From assembly GCA_913775715.1 (NCBI GenBank), contig CAJYMC010000009.1, positions 159,611 through 223,610 on the forward strand: a stretch of DNA of 64,000 nucleotides, written 5' to 3'. This DNA comes from an uncultured Exiguobacterium sp. Its GTDB lineage: Bacteria > Bacillota > Bacilli > Exiguobacteriales > Exiguobacteriaceae. The position numbers were made by a program, and so were the translations under genes. Under the pieces are notes generated by a model. That model searched no databases and was not told the origin of the DNA. It saw only the letters and a list, made by a program, of their open reading frames with translations. Positions within the stretch are counted from its first letter, which is position 1; each line of letters begins with the position of its first letter. This document shows positions 16,686 to 25,111 of this stretch, piece after piece.

Positions 16686-17699
16686 ATGATTGAATTCAAA
16701 CACATTACAAAACGGTTCGTCCGAGACCGGACCCCGATTTTTGCATTACGGGATGTCGATTTAACGATCCAAAAAGGAGAAATCTTCGGGATCATCGGTG
16801 AGTCCGGTGCCGGTAAAAGTACATTGCTTCGTCTCATCAACGGGCTTGAGCATCCGACACAAGGAACCGTCAAGGTCGACGGTGTCTCGCTCGGCGGGAT
16901 GCCAAAATCGGAACTACGTCAACTTCGCTTGCGGACAGGAATGATCTTTCAGCATTTTCAACTGATCCAATCGCGCAACGTCGCGGATAATATCGCTTTT
17001 GCGCTCAAGGCGGCTGGTGTCAAACGCGCAGATTTTCCGGAGCGAATTCGCGAACTCGTCTCACTCGTCGGCCTTGAAGGATTTGAGACGAACTTCCCGA
17101 GCCAATTAAGCGGTGGTCAGAAACAGCGCGTCGGGATTGCCCGGGCACTCGCGAATGATCCGACCGTCCTGTTATGTGACGAAGCAACCTCTGCCCTTGA
17201 CCCGGTCACGACGCTTCAGATTCTTGATTTGTTGAAGGATTTAAATGAACGACTCGGATTGACGATTGTCCTCATCACGCATGAGATCGATGTCGTCAAA
17301 CAGATTTGTCATCGTGTCGCCGTCATGTCACAAGGGGAAGTCGTCGAAGTCGCCTCTACATATGACTTGTTCAGCCAAGCCAAACATCCGGTCACACAAC
17401 ATTATGTCGACACGGCGTTACAAATCGAGCTACCGGAACGCATCTTACAAGCGACACCGGGAAAAATCATTCGCTTGCAGTTCACAGGCGAAAAGACCGG
17501 CGAGAGTACGTTATCGGAAGCGATTCGCCGTTACGATATCTCGGTCAGCATCTTGCACGGAAAGGTCGATTATATTCAAGACGTTGCTTTCGGTGTCCTG
17601 ATCGTCAGCTTGACGGGGTCCTCCGATCAAATCGCACCTGCCCTCGACTGGCTCGCGACGGAACTTCACGCACTTGAGGTGATTCAGGATGTGGCTTGA
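16686..17699 (+). CDS. metN: Methionine ABC transporter ATP-binding protein MetN
   Basis: ATPase of the methionine importer (337 residues). Walker A GESGAGKST near 38, signature LSGGQKQRVGIARAL near 140, Walker B VLLCDEATSALD near 163 and the switch His in LITHEID. The last 80 residues are the NIL (ACT-like) domain that binds methionine and inhibits transport when the internal pool is full. First gene of metNIQ, behind the SAM riboswitch; its end overlaps metI by 11 nt. Confidence 0.95.
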   Translation: MIEFKHITKRFVRDRTPIFALRDVDLTIQKGEIFGIIGESGAGKSTLLRLINGLEHPTQGTVKVDGVSLGGMPKSELRQLRLRTGMIFQHFQLIQSRNVADNIAFALKAAGVKRADFPERIRELVSLVGLEGFETNFPSQLSGGQKQRVGIARALANDPTVLLCDEATSALDPVTTLQILDLLKDLNERLGLTIVLITHEIDVVKQICHRVAVMSQGEVVEVASTYDLFSQAKHPVTQHYVDTALQIELPERILQATPGKIIRLQFTGEKTGESTLSEAIRRYDISVSILHGKVDYIQDVAFGVLIVSLTGSSDQIAPALDWLATELHALEVIQDVA

Positions 17700-18354
17700 T
17701 CGTATTCAAACGATGTTACCCGAGTTGTTGAAGGCACTCGGTGAGACGGCATGGATGGTCGGCATTTCGCTTGCTTTCGCATTAGTCGTCGGGATTCCGC
17801 TCGGGATTCTCTTGTTCGTCACCGATCGTGGATTATTTTTTCAAAATCTTGCCGTCCGCCGTGTTCTTGACTTCGTCGTCAACATCGTCCGGTCCTTACC
17901 GTTCATCATCTTGCTTGTTGCCCTTATTCCATTAACGAAGTTCTTACTCGATAATACGATTGGTCCGACGGCTGCATCCGTCAGCCTCAGTGTCGCAGCG
18001 ATTCCGTTTCTTGCACGACTCGTCGAGACGTCACTACGTGAAATTCCGCCCGGTTTGATTGAAGCAGCGGAAGCCTGCGGGGCGAAACCCTTGCGGATCA
18101 TCGTCAGCGTCCTTTTACCGGAAGCACTTCCCGGCATCATTCAAGGCATCACGCTAACGACGATCAGTCTGATTGGCTTCTCGGCAATGGCTGGGATCGT
18201 CGGCGGCGGTGGTGTCGGTGACCTCGCGATCCGTTTCGGCTACTATCGCTATGATAATTTCATCATGATCGTGACAATCGTCGTCCTCATCGTCATCGTC
18301 CAAAGCATTCAAGCACTTGGGAATCAACTGGCGCGAAAAACAGATAAACGCTAA
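17689..18354 (+). CDS. metI: Methionine ABC transporter permease MetI
   Basis: Permease of 221 residues with five hydrophobic helices. The cytoplasmic coupling loop LIEAAEACGAKPLRII is the EAA motif of the MetI family. The start ATG lies inside the end of metN (11-nt overlap), indicating translational coupling. The MetN-MetI-MetQ order is canonical. Both L- and D-methionine can be substrates in this family. Confidence 0.95.
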   Translation: MWLDRIQTMLPELLKALGETAWMVGISLAFALVVGIPLGILLFVTDRGLFFQNLAVRRVLDFVVNIVRSLPFIILLVALIPLTKFLLDNTIGPTAASVSLSVAAIPFLARLVETSLREIPPGLIEAAEACGAKPLRIIVSVLLPEALPGIIQGITLTTISLIGFSAMAGIVGGGGVGDLAIRFGYYRYDNFIMIVTIVVLIVIVQSIQALGNQLARKTDKR

Positions 18355-18381
18355 TCATACATACAAAGGGAGAGTAGAATT

Positions 18382-19197
18382 ATGAAAAAACGATATGCCT
18401 TTTTAGCAACAGCCTTACTCGGTGCAGGAGTCCTCGCAGGATGCGGAGATAGCAGCGCTGATGAAAAAGACAAGACGATTAAGATCGGTGCGACAAGCGG
18501 TCCGTATAGCGATATGGTCAAACAAGCGATTCAACCACAACTCGAAAAGAAAGGCTATAAAGTCGAAATCGTCGAATTCAGCGATTACATCCAACCGAAC
18601 ATCGCCCTCGGTAGCGGAAACATCGACGCCAACTTGTTCCAACACTCGATCTATCTCAAGACGTTCTCTAAAGAAAAGAACCTCGACTTAAAAGGACTCA
18701 TCACGGTTCCGACAGCACCGATGGGACTATACAGCAAGACAGCGAAGACGCTTGACGACGTCAAGACAGGTGCTGAAGTTGCAACGCCGAATGATCCGAC
18801 GAACCAAGCACGGGCACTGAACTTGCTTGCGGAACAAGGGTGGATTGAACTCAAGCCGGACGCTGATCCACTGACCGTTTCAGAAAAAGATATCGTCAAG
18901 AATCCGAAGAAACTCGTCATCAAACCACTCGAAGCGGCTCAACTGCCACGCGCCGTCGAAAGTGTCGATATCTCAGCCGTTCCAGGAAACTTCGCACTTG
19001 CTGCGAAATTCGACTTACTCGATGCGTTAGCGCTTGAGACGATGGACGAACAATACCGTAACCTCGTCGCTGTCCAAACGAAAGATGCGGACAAGCAAGT
19101 CGCAAAAGACTTAAAAGCAGCCGTCGAATCGGACGCTTTCAATACAGTCATCGAAAAATCATTCAAAGGCTTCAGCAAGCCTGAATGGGCAAACTGA
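18382..19197 (+). CDS. metQ: Methionine-binding lipoprotein MetQ
   Basis: Substrate-binding protein of 271 residues. The signal peptide ends in lipobox LAGC, so Cys21 is lipidated and anchors it to the outer face of the membrane. NlpA-family motifs are seen, such as KIGATSGPYSDMVKQ, NANLFQHSIYLKTF-type segments and PNDPTNQARALNLLAEQG. RBS AAAGGGAG; 27 nt after metI. It is the last gene of the SAM-regulated operon. Confidence 0.94.
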   Translation: MKKRYAFLATALLGAGVLAGCGDSSADEKDKTIKIGATSGPYSDMVKQAIQPQLEKKGYKVEIVEFSDYIQPNIALGSGNIDANLFQHSIYLKTFSKEKNLDLKGLITVPTAPMGLYSKTAKTLDDVKTGAEVATPNDPTNQARALNLLAEQGWIELKPDADPLTVSEKDIVKNPKKLVIKPLEAAQLPRAVESVDISAVPGNFALAAKFDLLDALALETMDEQYRNLVAVQTKDADKQVAKDLKAAVESDAFNTVIEKSFKGFSKPEWAN

Positions 19198-19200
19198 TAA

Positions 19201-19251
19201 AAAATGACCGGAATTCAAGGAGAGATACTCTCTTTGAATTCCGGTCATTTT
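19201..19251. terminator. Bidirectional terminator after metQ
   Basis: Near-perfect palindrome with arms beginning AAAATGACCGGAATTCAA and a tiny TAC loop; it also lies just past the stop of the minus-strand GNAT gene. Confidence 0.9.
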
Positions 19252-19254
19252 GTG

Positions 19255-19752
19255 TTAGAAACGATACCACATCAGTTCTTCATCATGATAGGTATCATCG
19301 ATTTTCAGCGCCCGTGGTTCGATCGCGTATGATTCAAAACTAAGCGACCGATAGAGGGCTTTAGCGGCTTCATTCGTCCGGACGACCGAGAGATGAACCT
19401 GCTCGATCCAAGGACGTTCCTGTAATGCTTGTAATGCCTCTTGTACCAATTGCCGTCCAATCTGTTGTTTTCGGACGCGTGGCGTGACGTACATCGCAAA
19501 TAAATCGGCTCGATGTCGCATCTTGAACGGCTCGGAGCAGACGATGGTGACGACACCAACGAGTTCTCCTTCATGAAACGCACCGAACGTCGCTGCTTGT
19601 TCGTTCTGAAAGCGCATAGCATATTGCTCGATCGGTCGATCTTTTTCCACTTCATAATCGGACCCGAACGCTTCCGGATGATTTTGCAACGCTTCTAATC
19701 GCAACGCTTTATAGAGTACTGCATCTTCTGCATTCAATTGACGTATTTCCAA
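19255..19752 (-). CDS. GNAT family N-acetyltransferase
   Basis: Single-domain acetyltransferase of 165 residues. The acetyl-CoA pocket is at VTPRVRKQQIGRQLVQEAL (R-x-x-x-I-G in place of Q-x-x-G-x-G/A), with NEAAKALYRSLSFESYA as motif B. The acceptor is unknown. I chose the TTG at 19752, 7 nt after AGGAGG, because the GTG at 19761 overlaps that site. Monocistronic; shares the metQ terminator. Confidence 0.85.
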   Translation of the reverse strand: MEIRQLNAEDAVLYKALRLEALQNHPEAFGSDYEVEKDRPIEQYAMRFQNEQAATFGAFHEGELVGVVTIVCSEPFKMRHRADLFAMYVTPRVRKQQIGRQLVQEALQALQERPWIEQVHLSVVRTNEAAKALYRSLSFESYAIEPRALKIDDTYHDEELMWYRF

Positions 19753-19795
19753 ATGCTCCACCTCCTGCCTTTAGTGTAAAACAGATCGCCTCATG

Positions 19796-19829
19796 AAAAA
19801 GAGGACGACATCGTGAAATATCGTCCCCC
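19796..19829 (-). terminator. Terminator of the CAP-domain gene
   Basis: Arms GGGGACGA and TCGTCCTC on the minus strand followed by T5, 11 nt after the stop codon. Confidence 0.7.
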
Positions 19830-19839
19830 ATTCTTCTAT

Positions 19840-20718
19840 TTAAGGCGTCCGGAAATTAATCGTGAAGTATGGCGCATTACTTCGGAATGCCACACCGACA
19901 TCTGCTTGCTTGTACTCTTTTTTCAGAATGTTTTCCCGGTGCCCTTTTGAATTCATTAAGCCCCAATGTGATGCAAAGACATTTGGATAGCCCATTGATA
20001 GATTTTCACCAGCATAGCTGAACGTAATACCTTCACGCTTCATTCGGTCAAACGGATCACGTCCTTGCGGATCTGTATGCGAGAAGAAGTTGTTCTTCGC
20101 CATATTTTCGCTATGCCCGCGTGTCACTGGCTTTAATGCCGTATACGGAGCTAACGGATTCAACTTATAGTCAGCCCGTTCCCAATTCATCAAACGAAGC
20201 ATCAATTTTTCATCTGTTGTACGTAAAGCATTCGAAGCGGTACCGTAGAAACCTTTTTTCTTTGCTTCAACGTCTTTTGGAATTGCAAGTGTCGCTTTGA
20301 CCTTATTGCCATCATGTTGGTCGAAGAAATAGGTGACGTAATTCCCCTTCTTCTCATAGACGGCTGCATGATCCAGATTCAACATGTAGTTCGTGTTGCC
20401 TTTACGGTAGGACTTCACTGCGGTCCACCCTTTTTTCTTCAGCGACGATTCAGTATCCTTGTTCAAGACCGCCCCTTGCGTCGTTATACCATTTTTAAAT
20501 CGGTACTTCCCATACTCTTTCCCGTCTTTCGTCAACGAAACGAATTCCTCACTCGCAGTTCGCCTGACTTCCCAGTCATAACCTGGGTATTCACTGCTGT
20601 ATCGATCAATCAGCTTGCCACCGCTTTTCGGATAATCGGCTTCTGCTTGTTCCATTGGAATGTTCTCGTAGCCGAAAAAAGCTACTGCTGCTACTCCGAT
20701 GATCAACCATTTTTTCAT
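19840..20718 (-). CDS. Secreted CAP-domain (SCP/PR-1) protein with CAP-associated domain
   Basis: Exported protein of 292 residues. A short N-terminal membrane or signal helix is followed by a CAP-associated N-terminal domain (about 35-165, including YDWEVRRTASEEFVSL) and a CAP domain (about 170-292) with the two conserved His of RGHSENMAKNNFFSHTDPQG and the signatures YAGENLSMG and SKGHRENIL. It resembles Bacillus YlbC. Function of bacterial CAP proteins is largely unknown; protease-like or lipid-binding roles are discussed. Monocistronic. Confidence 0.85.
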   Translation of the reverse strand: MKKWLIIGVAAVAFFGYENIPMEQAEADYPKSGGKLIDRYSSEYPGYDWEVRRTASEEFVSLTKDGKEYGKYRFKNGITTQGAVLNKDTESSLKKKGWTAVKSYRKGNTNYMLNLDHAAVYEKKGNYVTYFFDQHDGNKVKATLAIPKDVEAKKKGFYGTASNALRTTDEKLMLRLMNWERADYKLNPLAPYTALKPVTRGHSENMAKNNFFSHTDPQGRDPFDRMKREGITFSYAGENLSMGYPNVFASHWGLMNSKGHRENILKKEYKQADVGVAFRSNAPYFTINFRTP

Positions 20719-21066
20719 GTCTTCGTTTCGCCTCCTTTAATCATTACCTTTATTTTAAAAGAAAATGATTCTTCCGAACAGTTATTGGCTCTTAATTGTT
20801 AAAATCACATCTTACGTCCACAAATTCGACACATTTTATGAGAACGTTCTCATATTAGTAAAATGCTTTAGTGATGAGGATTCTTAAAAGTATTTAGTAC
20901 ATATTCTAAACCATCTTCCCCTTTTCTTAAAATGTGTGAACATTCTTTTATTTCGTCATTCAAGATTTTTGATTGCTCTCGGAATTCCTACTCGGTATCA
21001 TTAGAATTCGTAAGCCAAACTTTCAATGCTTTTCCAAATAACATAATGAAATGAAGGAGTTGACCT
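20719..21066. other. AT-rich intergenic region between divergent genes
   Basis: No coding sequence that I can support. It must hold the promoter of the CAP-domain gene leftwards and of the small membrane protein rightwards. The only striking element is the 16-bp perfect palindrome at 20838-20853, listed separately. Confidence 0.6.
20838..20853. promoter_or_regulatory. Perfect 16-bp palindrome, possible LacI-type operator
   Basis: ATGAGAACGTTCTCAT is fully self-complementary with a central CG, the symmetry seen in LacI/PurR-family operators. No LacI-family gene is in the window. It lies 120 bp upstream of the CAP-domain gene and 214 bp upstream of the small membrane gene. Confidence 0.4.
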
Positions 21067-21423
21067 ATGGTTTTACTGTATTTCATTTATGAGTCCATCG
21101 CCTTTTTACCAATTCAGCAATACTTATTTTCTGGATGGATGATTCTCGTAGCTTTGACCGTATCGTTTAGTTTAGCTAATGCGCACGAAGATGTCCGATT
21201 GAATCAACGCCTCGGTTTCGAATTACTTGTTCCCGGTTCTGGAATGCTACTTTCTAAAAAATTCATTCCCGGTCTTGCTATCATTCTATTTTTGATCTTG
21301 ATCCACTTCACGTATATGTTCCGCGTCATCCCTCTCCCTATTGCTTTAATCTCAACACTCTCGATTAGCATGCTTTCTCTTTTCTCACTCTTTTTACCGT
21401 CACGCAAAAAAGCGGACCATTAA
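21067..21423 (+). CDS. Small hypothetical membrane protein
   Basis: 118 residues with about four hydrophobic segments (8-20, 24-40, 65-85, 88-108) and a short basic C-terminus (SRKKADH). I do not recognise the family. RBS GAAGGAG lies before the ATG, and a terminator hairpin starts inside the last codons, both of which support a real gene. Monocistronic. Neighbours give no clue to function. Confidence 0.65.
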   Translation: MVLLYFIYESIAFLPIQQYLFSGWMILVALTVSFSLANAHEDVRLNQRLGFELLVPGSGMLLSKKFIPGLAIILFLILIHFTYMFRVIPLPIALISTLSISMLSLFSLFLPSRKKADH

Positions 21424-21433
21424 GTCCGCTTTT
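21408..21433. terminator. Bidirectional terminator
   Basis: Stem AAAAGCGGAC / GTCCGCTTTT of 10 bp with a 6-nt loop that contains the TAA stop of the small membrane gene; it also ends the minus-strand nuclease gene. Confidence 0.85.
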
Positions 21434-21451
21434 CATCATAATACCGTTCAA

Positions 21452-24202
21452 TTACTGATATTTTTTAGTCTCTTTTAATTGGCATAGGTTAACAAGCTCT
21501 AACCAAATCGTTTTTCCTTTTTTCGTCTTCACTTGAATATATGGTCGGTCTTGCGATACACGTAGTGCGAGTAACTCACCTTGTTGCTCTCCAGTTGTTC
21601 CGCTCGCTTTTAGCCAATGACGACCTAATTTCCATTCGAGGAAAATGTGTTTTCCTTTTTGGACAGCACGCCATTTTCCGATTTCTGCGATGCCTTTAAC
21701 CGGCACGGCTGTCTCTGCACCTTGAATCGAGATGATCGCCGGATCGTGGTCACTCGCGCTACCATCTGCTTCCATATACTCCGAGTTGATGTTGACAATA
21801 TCAGAAGACGTATAACGTTTTAAGTTATTCGAGATCAAGATATGATCAAGCACCTGAGCATTTCCGTTATAGACGTAAGAGTAACGCTCGGATTCTGGAA
21901 GATCGTCGACTGTGTTCCAGAGGTTTTTCCCTTTCAGGATATTTAACGTTTCTGAGAACTGGAAGTCATTGAGGTCACCGAGGACGACGACATTCGAGTC
22001 TTTGACTTCCGTCTTCAACTCAGAGACGAAGTTTTGGACGATGTTCGCAATCGCATGACGCTGGACTTCACTCTTACGCACGACCGGTTGGTTTTTACCG
22101 AAGTCTGCTCCATCGCCACCTTTAGAGTTGAAGTGGTTGACGATGACATGGTACGAATCACCGTTGAAGAGGAATTCCGCGACGAGTGGTTTCCGTGAAC
22201 TGGCAAAGTTCGGATCCGTCGGTTGAATACGACCTGGGTTTTTCGTCAGCTTGCCGTTTTCGACTGCAACAGCTTCCGTTGCGCCACCTTTTTCTCCTGG
22301 TGCGAGTGATACACGTGCTGGATTGTAAAGGAATCCGACACGGATGTTTCCGCCCGGCTGTCCACCGTCCTTCTTGTCTTCTGGTGCAATGTCCGTATAG
22401 GCATACCGGACACCTGTTTTCGCTTCGATTGCTGCAATCAATGTCTCGAATGATTTCGAAGCGTCGACTGTTCCGCTATCTGTTGCACCATCGTTATCCT
22501 GCATCTCTGTCAAACCGACGATGTCCGGCGTTTTCAGGAATGTCGCGATGCCTTCTGAGACACGATCGACTTTTCCAGCATCCGCTGTTGAGGCGAAGTT
22601 CTCGACGTTGTACGAAGCGACAGTCAATCGTGATTTACCTGTTTCGATGTTCGTCGGTTGACGATCCGCTTCGCGCGTGACGAGTTTCGGAAGGTCCGCT
22701 GCTTTGGCGAGTACTTTGTATGCCGAATAGTTATAGCTCATGACGCCTTCGATTGTTCCATCAAATGTATCACCAGCTTTCGCCCGGTATGACGAACTGC
22801 CCATTTCGACAAAGAGACGCTCTGGGTTGACGTTGTCCTTCGTCAGGATTGGTGTGCCACGTTTTGTGTAGACCTTGTTTGCGTCTGTTTGTGTCCGAAC
22901 TGGGATCGTTCGGTTTGCTTGCGGTCCGGTGACGATCGCGTTCGGTAAAGCAACACGCATGCCTTCTAAGCTTTCGTATAAATCGATCGCATCTTCTTTT
23001 GGATCAAACTGCGCGAAGGAATCATTGTCGACGACTTGTGTCGGAATCAAGACCCCTTTATCACCAAGAACGATACTTGCTGGTAAGCCTTCATTAAGCG
23101 CACCTTTCACGAGATTGACCGTACTGATTTCCGTGACAGCAAGGTCTGTATCTGCTTTATCGCTGTATCCACCAAGCAACCACTCTTTGACATATCCTGT
23201 CGTCGCGACCTTTTGTCCAACGGCAGCACCATGGTTTTTCGCGTAGACGAGAATCCCTTCTGATGTCCGGCTGTCATTATCCGGATTCGGATCCTGCATG
23301 TAGAAGTTGTTCGCATCGACGACATACGTGACGACACCTGTCGTCCGGACGAGCTGGTCTGCATAAGGCGACGTATGCGCAACGCCTTGAATGCTGCTGA
23401 TTTTCGTGATTGGTGGTGCGATATAGTACTTGAATGTCGAGACAGCTGACGTTTTACCATCCTTGACGGCAACCGCTTGAATCGTCACTTCGTCGTTGAT
23501 CGTGATCGGTGACGTGTACACTGGACTGTCGACAGTTGGTGTCGAACCATCGACCGTATAATAGATTGTTCCTTCACCTGACAATGTCACTTGATCCCCA
23601 CGCTCGACTTCACCGACTGGAGTAGCCGTTGGTGCTGCGAGAACATCGCCCGCTTCTGTCTGATGGCTTCCGAGATTCGTCAGTGTATCAACCGGGAAGC
23701 TTGTCCACTGTGATGGTTCGTACGTTTTAGCACCAGACGTGACGCCCGCATTCCGAACGAGTGTCGTATCTTTTGCGAAATCAGCTGACGAACCGATTGG
23801 TCCAATGATATCAAGGACGACATCGCCCTTTTTCAATGCAACCGGATCATTTCCGTTGAAGTTCAATGATCCCGTCGTCAATTGTGCTTTTGCTTTGATG
23901 TCCGCATTCGCACTCGAGTTCGCGATGACGAACGTCTTCCCTGGATCCACTTTCCCCGAAAGTGTGATTTTCGCTTCTGACGGTCCACCGTTCGTGTATT
24001 GAACAAGAGTATAGTCTGCTAAATCAATAATTTGCCCCGACCCATTGTATAGCTCGATTGCCTTGTTATTACTTGTTCCTTCTATGTATTCAGACAAGAT
24101 GACGCCTTCGCCTTCTGCCCCGACAAGACCCGCTTGTGGAAGGATTCCTGCTGTTAATACTCCGGCCAATGCCCACTTTCCAAACGTACTGCCGTATTTC
24201 AT
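21452..24202 (-). CDS. Large secreted endonuclease/exonuclease/phosphatase-fold nuclease
   Basis: Exported nuclease of 916 residues. After a signal peptide (cut near VGAEG) come a lamin-tail-type domain (about 30-165, SEYIEGTSNNKAIELYN), a chitobiase-like beta domain (about 190-265, IYYTVDGSTPTVDSPVY) and OB-fold-like modules (about 270-510). The catalytic EEP domain (about 530-840) has VASYNVENF, GLTEMQDND, VLGDLNDFQ and ASDHDPAII. The layout matches ExeM/YhcR/NucH-type extracellular nucleases that use external DNA for nutrition or biofilm remodelling. I chose the ATG at 24202, 6 nt after AGGGGGT. No sortase motif is seen. Confidence 0.88.
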   Translation of the reverse strand: MKYGSTFGKWALAGVLTAGILPQAGLVGAEGEGVILSEYIEGTSNNKAIELYNGSGQIIDLADYTLVQYTNGGPSEAKITLSGKVDPGKTFVIANSSANADIKAKAQLTTGSLNFNGNDPVALKKGDVVLDIIGPIGSSADFAKDTTLVRNAGVTSGAKTYEPSQWTSFPVDTLTNLGSHQTEAGDVLAAPTATPVGEVERGDQVTLSGEGTIYYTVDGSTPTVDSPVYTSPITINDEVTIQAVAVKDGKTSAVSTFKYYIAPPITKISSIQGVAHTSPYADQLVRTTGVVTYVVDANNFYMQDPNPDNDSRTSEGILVYAKNHGAAVGQKVATTGYVKEWLLGGYSDKADTDLAVTEISTVNLVKGALNEGLPASIVLGDKGVLIPTQVVDNDSFAQFDPKEDAIDLYESLEGMRVALPNAIVTGPQANRTIPVRTQTDANKVYTKRGTPILTKDNVNPERLFVEMGSSSYRAKAGDTFDGTIEGVMSYNYSAYKVLAKAADLPKLVTREADRQPTNIETGKSRLTVASYNVENFASTADAGKVDRVSEGIATFLKTPDIVGLTEMQDNDGATDSGTVDASKSFETLIAAIEAKTGVRYAYTDIAPEDKKDGGQPGGNIRVGFLYNPARVSLAPGEKGGATEAVAVENGKLTKNPGRIQPTDPNFASSRKPLVAEFLFNGDSYHVIVNHFNSKGGDGADFGKNQPVVRKSEVQRHAIANIVQNFVSELKTEVKDSNVVVLGDLNDFQFSETLNILKGKNLWNTVDDLPESERYSYVYNGNAQVLDHILISNNLKRYTSSDIVNINSEYMEADGSASDHDPAIISIQGAETAVPVKGIAEIGKWRAVQKGKHIFLEWKLGRHWLKASGTTGEQQGELLALRVSQDRPYIQVKTKKGKTIWLELVNLCQLKETKKYQ

Positions 24203-24278
24203 GATGAGACCCCCTATTGAATTTTCTGACACTTCTTCATAATATCAGATTATATTCTCAATAGTGTATATTTTTCGT

Positions 24279-24319
24279 AAAAAAAGATACCATCCTTCGT
24301 AAATGAAAGAAATGGTATC
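24279..24319 (-). terminator. Terminator of the YdaT-like gene
   Basis: Stem GATACCAT / ATGGTATC with an 18-nt loop and T7 on the minus strand, 13 nt after the stop codon. Confidence 0.75.
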
Positions 24320-24331
24320 GCTTACAAATAT

Positions 24332-24511
24332 TCAATGTTCGTCTTTGTGACTTTCGTACCATTTTTCAGCTTGCGATGTCGCGATCGGAATGGCGCGTCC
24401 CTCTTCATAGCCGTCTTTTAATAAAGCGTTCGCGATCTCGATCGCTTTCTTTCGAAGCGGCGGATCAAAGTTCTTGAATGACTCCGGATAGTCGTTCTCA
24501 TTCCATGGCAT
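24332..24511 (-). CDS. Small YdaT/DUF2188-like stress protein
   Basis: 59-residue soluble protein opening MPWNENDYPESFKNFDP and containing KKAIEIANALL and EEGRAIPIATSQAEKWYE. This is the N-terminal half of the pattern seen in Bacillus YdaT, a general-stress (SigB) protein of unknown function. I chose the ATG at 24511, 10 nt after AAGGGGGT; an in-frame ATG 84 nt further up would cross the terminator-like leader. A SigB-like promoter (GTTTTT-15nt-GGGTAA on the minus strand) lies immediately upstream, fitting stress control. Confidence 0.75.
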   Translation of the reverse strand: MPWNENDYPESFKNFDPPLRKKAIEIANALLKDGYEEGRAIPIATSQAEKWYESHKDEH

Positions 24512-24532
24512 GTCGTCACCCCCTTCTTTCAG

Positions 24533-24574
24533 CATTACCCGAAAAAAGGCACAAAAAAAACGCCTCATCAGCGT
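24533..24574 (-). promoter_or_regulatory. Leader terminator overlapped by SigB-like promoter
   Basis: On the minus strand ACGCTGATGAGGCGT (24560-24574) forms a short hairpin followed by eight T. The same T run is the start of GTTTTT, 15 nt before GGGTAA, a fair match to the SigB consensus GTTTAA-N12-15-GGGTAT. The element sits about 25-60 nt upstream of the YdaT-like start. Confidence 0.5.
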
Positions 24575-24579
24575 GTCGT

Positions 24580-25111
24580 TGTTTTTGGTTGTCATGAGAA
24601 TCGAGGATTACAGGTGATCAAAACACCTGAAACGACGAAAGCCCTACCTCTCTTTCGTTGTTACGGCTCCTTGGCCGCGCCAGCTGAATCAAGCATTTTA
24701 GCAAGAATCGTGATGCGTCTGCAACGGACGCATGATACTGGGATTTTTAGAAATAGCTCGGGAATGAGCGGAAAAGTATCGATTGGAAGGTTTATCTTGC
24801 TGGGTCAACTTCTCCTCGTAGTATGAAGAAGGACAAAATAAAAGCGATGACTTATGTCTGACTCATTTGTCAGTAGCGGTCTAAAAATCCTGACCTGTCG
24901 ATTTAATTGTATGATATGGATTGAAGATTCTCACATGAGTGATCATCCCCGATTCATGACTTATAATAATCTATCACACTTTTATTTATAAAGTCAATCT
25001 TTCTTTTTAAAAATCGTTTTTGTTCATGTTGGAATCTGAGTTGCAACTACCATCAAAGCCGAGTATCGTGAAGAGGACTCATTACTATAGAAGAAACGAG
25101 GGAAATCCATC
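24580..25111. other. Gene-free region with a cluster of hairpins (24611-24733)
   Basis: No coding sequence is supported. Successive hairpins are CAGGTG/CACCTG (24611-24629), an 11-bp AACGACGAAAG stem (24631-24662), TGGC/GCCA near 24671 and ATGCGTC/GACGCAT (24713-24733). Read on the minus strand they precede the terminator and the YdaT-like gene, like a structured leader. The rest, 24830-25111, is AT-rich and should hold the yyaL promoter; I see nothing else in it. Confidence 0.45.

Noticed and set aside
20314..20802. Plus-strand 162-codon reading frame
   Set aside because: Mostly antisense to the CAP-domain gene and extends into its promoter; no ribosome-binding site.
20838..20853. LexA (SOS) box
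   Set aside because: The Bacillus SOS box needs GAAC-N4-GTTC; here AGAACGTTCT has no 4-nt spacer.
22186..22680. Plus-strand 164-codon reading frame
   Set aside because: Antisense to the secreted nuclease; Arg- and Leu-rich shadow translation.
24614..24826. Plus-strand 70-codon reading frame
   Set aside because: No ribosome-binding site and it runs through a chain of hairpins; the hairpins better explain the sequence.
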